Assembly: GCA_902783375.1 (NCBI GenBank)
Contig: CACZQN010000022.1
Coordinates: 1 to 61,105 of the forward strand
From: an uncultured Lachnospiraceae bacterium
GTDB lineage: Bacteria; Bacillota; Clostridia; Lachnospirales; Lachnospiraceae
DNA length: 61,105 nucleotides
Direction of reading: 5' to 3'
Of this stretch, positions 60,407 through 61,105 are shown piece after piece (position 1 is the first letter of the stretch; every line of letters starts with the position of its first letter). The notes beneath the pieces are model-generated. The model made no database searches and was not told the DNA's origin. It saw only the letters and a program-made list of their open reading frames with translations. The translations under genes were made by a program, and so were the position numbers.

Positions 60407-61105
60407 ACAATTGCTGAGTCTTGAAAATACGTTATTTACCATCGTGATGCTGATCTATTTTGCATCGATGGTTCTGTTTTTTGTTTTTGTTGCGGCCAAG
60501 AAGGAGAAGATCGCGAAGGTCGCCGTGATCCTGCAGATCTGCGGGCTCTGCCTCCATACGGTGGCATTGATCGTCCGGGGAATCTCCGCCGGCAGACTGC
60601 CACTCACAAACCAGTATGAATTTGCCACCAGCTTCGCCTGGGGGCTTGCGCTGGTGAGCCTGATCTTCGTGATCCGGTTCAAATTCCCGGTGCTTGGGGC
60701 ATTCTCCTCGCCGGTGACCTTCCTGATCATCGGCTATGCGGCGATGCAGAGCAGGGAAGTGCGCGAACTGATGCCGGCGCTCAGGAGCAACTGGCTGGGC
60801 TTCCATGTCTCGACAGCGATTATCGCCTATGGGGCGTTCGGCGTCTCGGCGGTGCTCGGGCTGATCTTTCTGCTCCGGGAGAAGATGGAGCGAGGTTCGT
60901 TCCTGGACCAGCATATCCCGGATAAGGAGAAACTGGACAATATCGGTTACCGGAGCGTCTCGCTGGGGCTTTTGTTCCTGTCCTTCACGATTGTGACCGG
61001 TGCCATCTGGGCGGAACGGGCCTGGGGCAGCTACTGGTCCTGGGATCCGAAGGAGACCTGGTCCCTGATTACCTGGATCATCTACGCCATCTACCTGCAC
61101 CTGCG
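60399..61105 (+). CDS. ccsA: Cytochrome c biogenesis protein CcsA, partial
   Basis: Runs off the window end. The visible ~235 residues have several transmembrane helices, QYEFATSFAW near the start of the conserved core, and the heme-binding tryptophan-rich motif WGSYWSWDPKETW with nearby HVSTAIIAYGAF. Together with ResB this forms the system II heme lyase that matures NrfA. The start ATG at 60399 overlaps the resB end by eight bases. Confidence 0.93.
   Translation, partial: MNEQLLSLENTLFTIVMLIYFASMVLFFVFVAAKKEKIAKVAVILQICGLCLHTVALIVRGISAGRLPLTNQYEFATSFAWGLALVSLIFVIRFKFPVLGAFSSPVTFLIIGYAAMQSREVRELMPALRSNWLGFHVSTAIIAYGAFGVSAVLGLIFLLREKMERGSFLDQHIPDKEKLDNIGYRSVSLGLLFLSFTIVTGAIWAERAWGSYWSWDPKETWSLITWIIYAIYLHL

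Noticed and set aside
1-61105. CRISPR array or prophage
   Set aside because: No regularly spaced repeats, cas genes, integrase or phage structural genes were seen anywhere in the window.

Overview
The window looks like chromosome of an anaerobic Firmicute of class Clostridia, most likely Lachnospiraceae or a close relative. The evidence is the dnaX-ybaB-recR block, type III glutamine synthetase, LL-diaminopimelate aminotransferase, an Rnf complex in the order C-D-E-A-B, strong GGAGG ribosome binding sites and moderately high GC. This is inferred from gene content only; no database search was possible.

Layout. 0-6.2 kb: dnaX, ybaB/ebfC, recR and three membrane-associated proteins (coiled-coil, DUF5711-like, CvpA-like). 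6.3-8.8 kb: shikimate genes, aroC and a chorismate mutase/shikimate dehydrogenase-like/shikimate kinase fusion that lacks the dehydrogenase substrate domain. 8.8-10.8 kb: a DUF6935-like gene, tRNA-Cys and a radical SAM gene. 10.8-34.0 kb: a nearly continuous glutamine and ammonia island: carB, carA and purF on the minus strand; an Amt-PII fusion and dapL; pyrG on the minus strand; then glnA, an ANTAR RNA-binding regulator, asnB, GS-III, gltB and gltD. 34-40.3 kb: a MATE exporter, a PHP hydrolase and a heterodimeric ABC exporter. 40.7-44.3 kb: ribokinase, ferredoxin-linked aldo/keto reductase, a hydroxyisobutyrate-dehydrogenase-like enzyme and an internally deleted alanine dehydrogenase. 44.5-50.9 kb: asnS, a decayed stretch with an internally deleted acetyltransferase, an MBL hydrolase, an NTF2-like protein, an exported protein and an FUSC/HAD-like fusion. 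50.9-61.1 kb: tRNA-Pro, rnfC, an rnfD-rnfG fusion, rnfE, rnfA, rnfB, an AT-rich insert with a secreted metzincin, a pentaheme NrfA, and resB with a partial ccsA.

The most interesting system is the control of the glutamine island. Two divergent intergenic regions (purF/amt near 16.7-16.9 kb and pyrG/glnA near 21.95-22.15 kb) share one mirror-image design: a GTA-N8-TAC palindrome in the middle, back-to-back promoters on either side, and, at the predicted 5' end of each of the four transcripts, a short hairpin with an A1/G4 hexaloop (AAAGGC, AAAGGT or AAGGGC) that overlaps the 5' arm of an intrinsic terminator. Such hexaloops are the known RNA target of ANTAR antiterminators, and an ANTAR gene with a receiver domain lacking its phosphorylation site overlaps the end of glnA. 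I infer a local nitrogen regulon in which one ANTAR protein releases four leader terminators controlling purF-carAB, amt-PII, pyrG and glnA. Unlike described ANTAR targets, which carry two hexaloops, only one is visible per leader.

In energy metabolism, the Rnf complex would couple ferredoxin and NAD to an ion gradient, and NrfA with ResB/CcsA would reduce nitrite to ammonium. A link between nitrite ammonification and the nitrogen island is plausible but not shown by the sequence.
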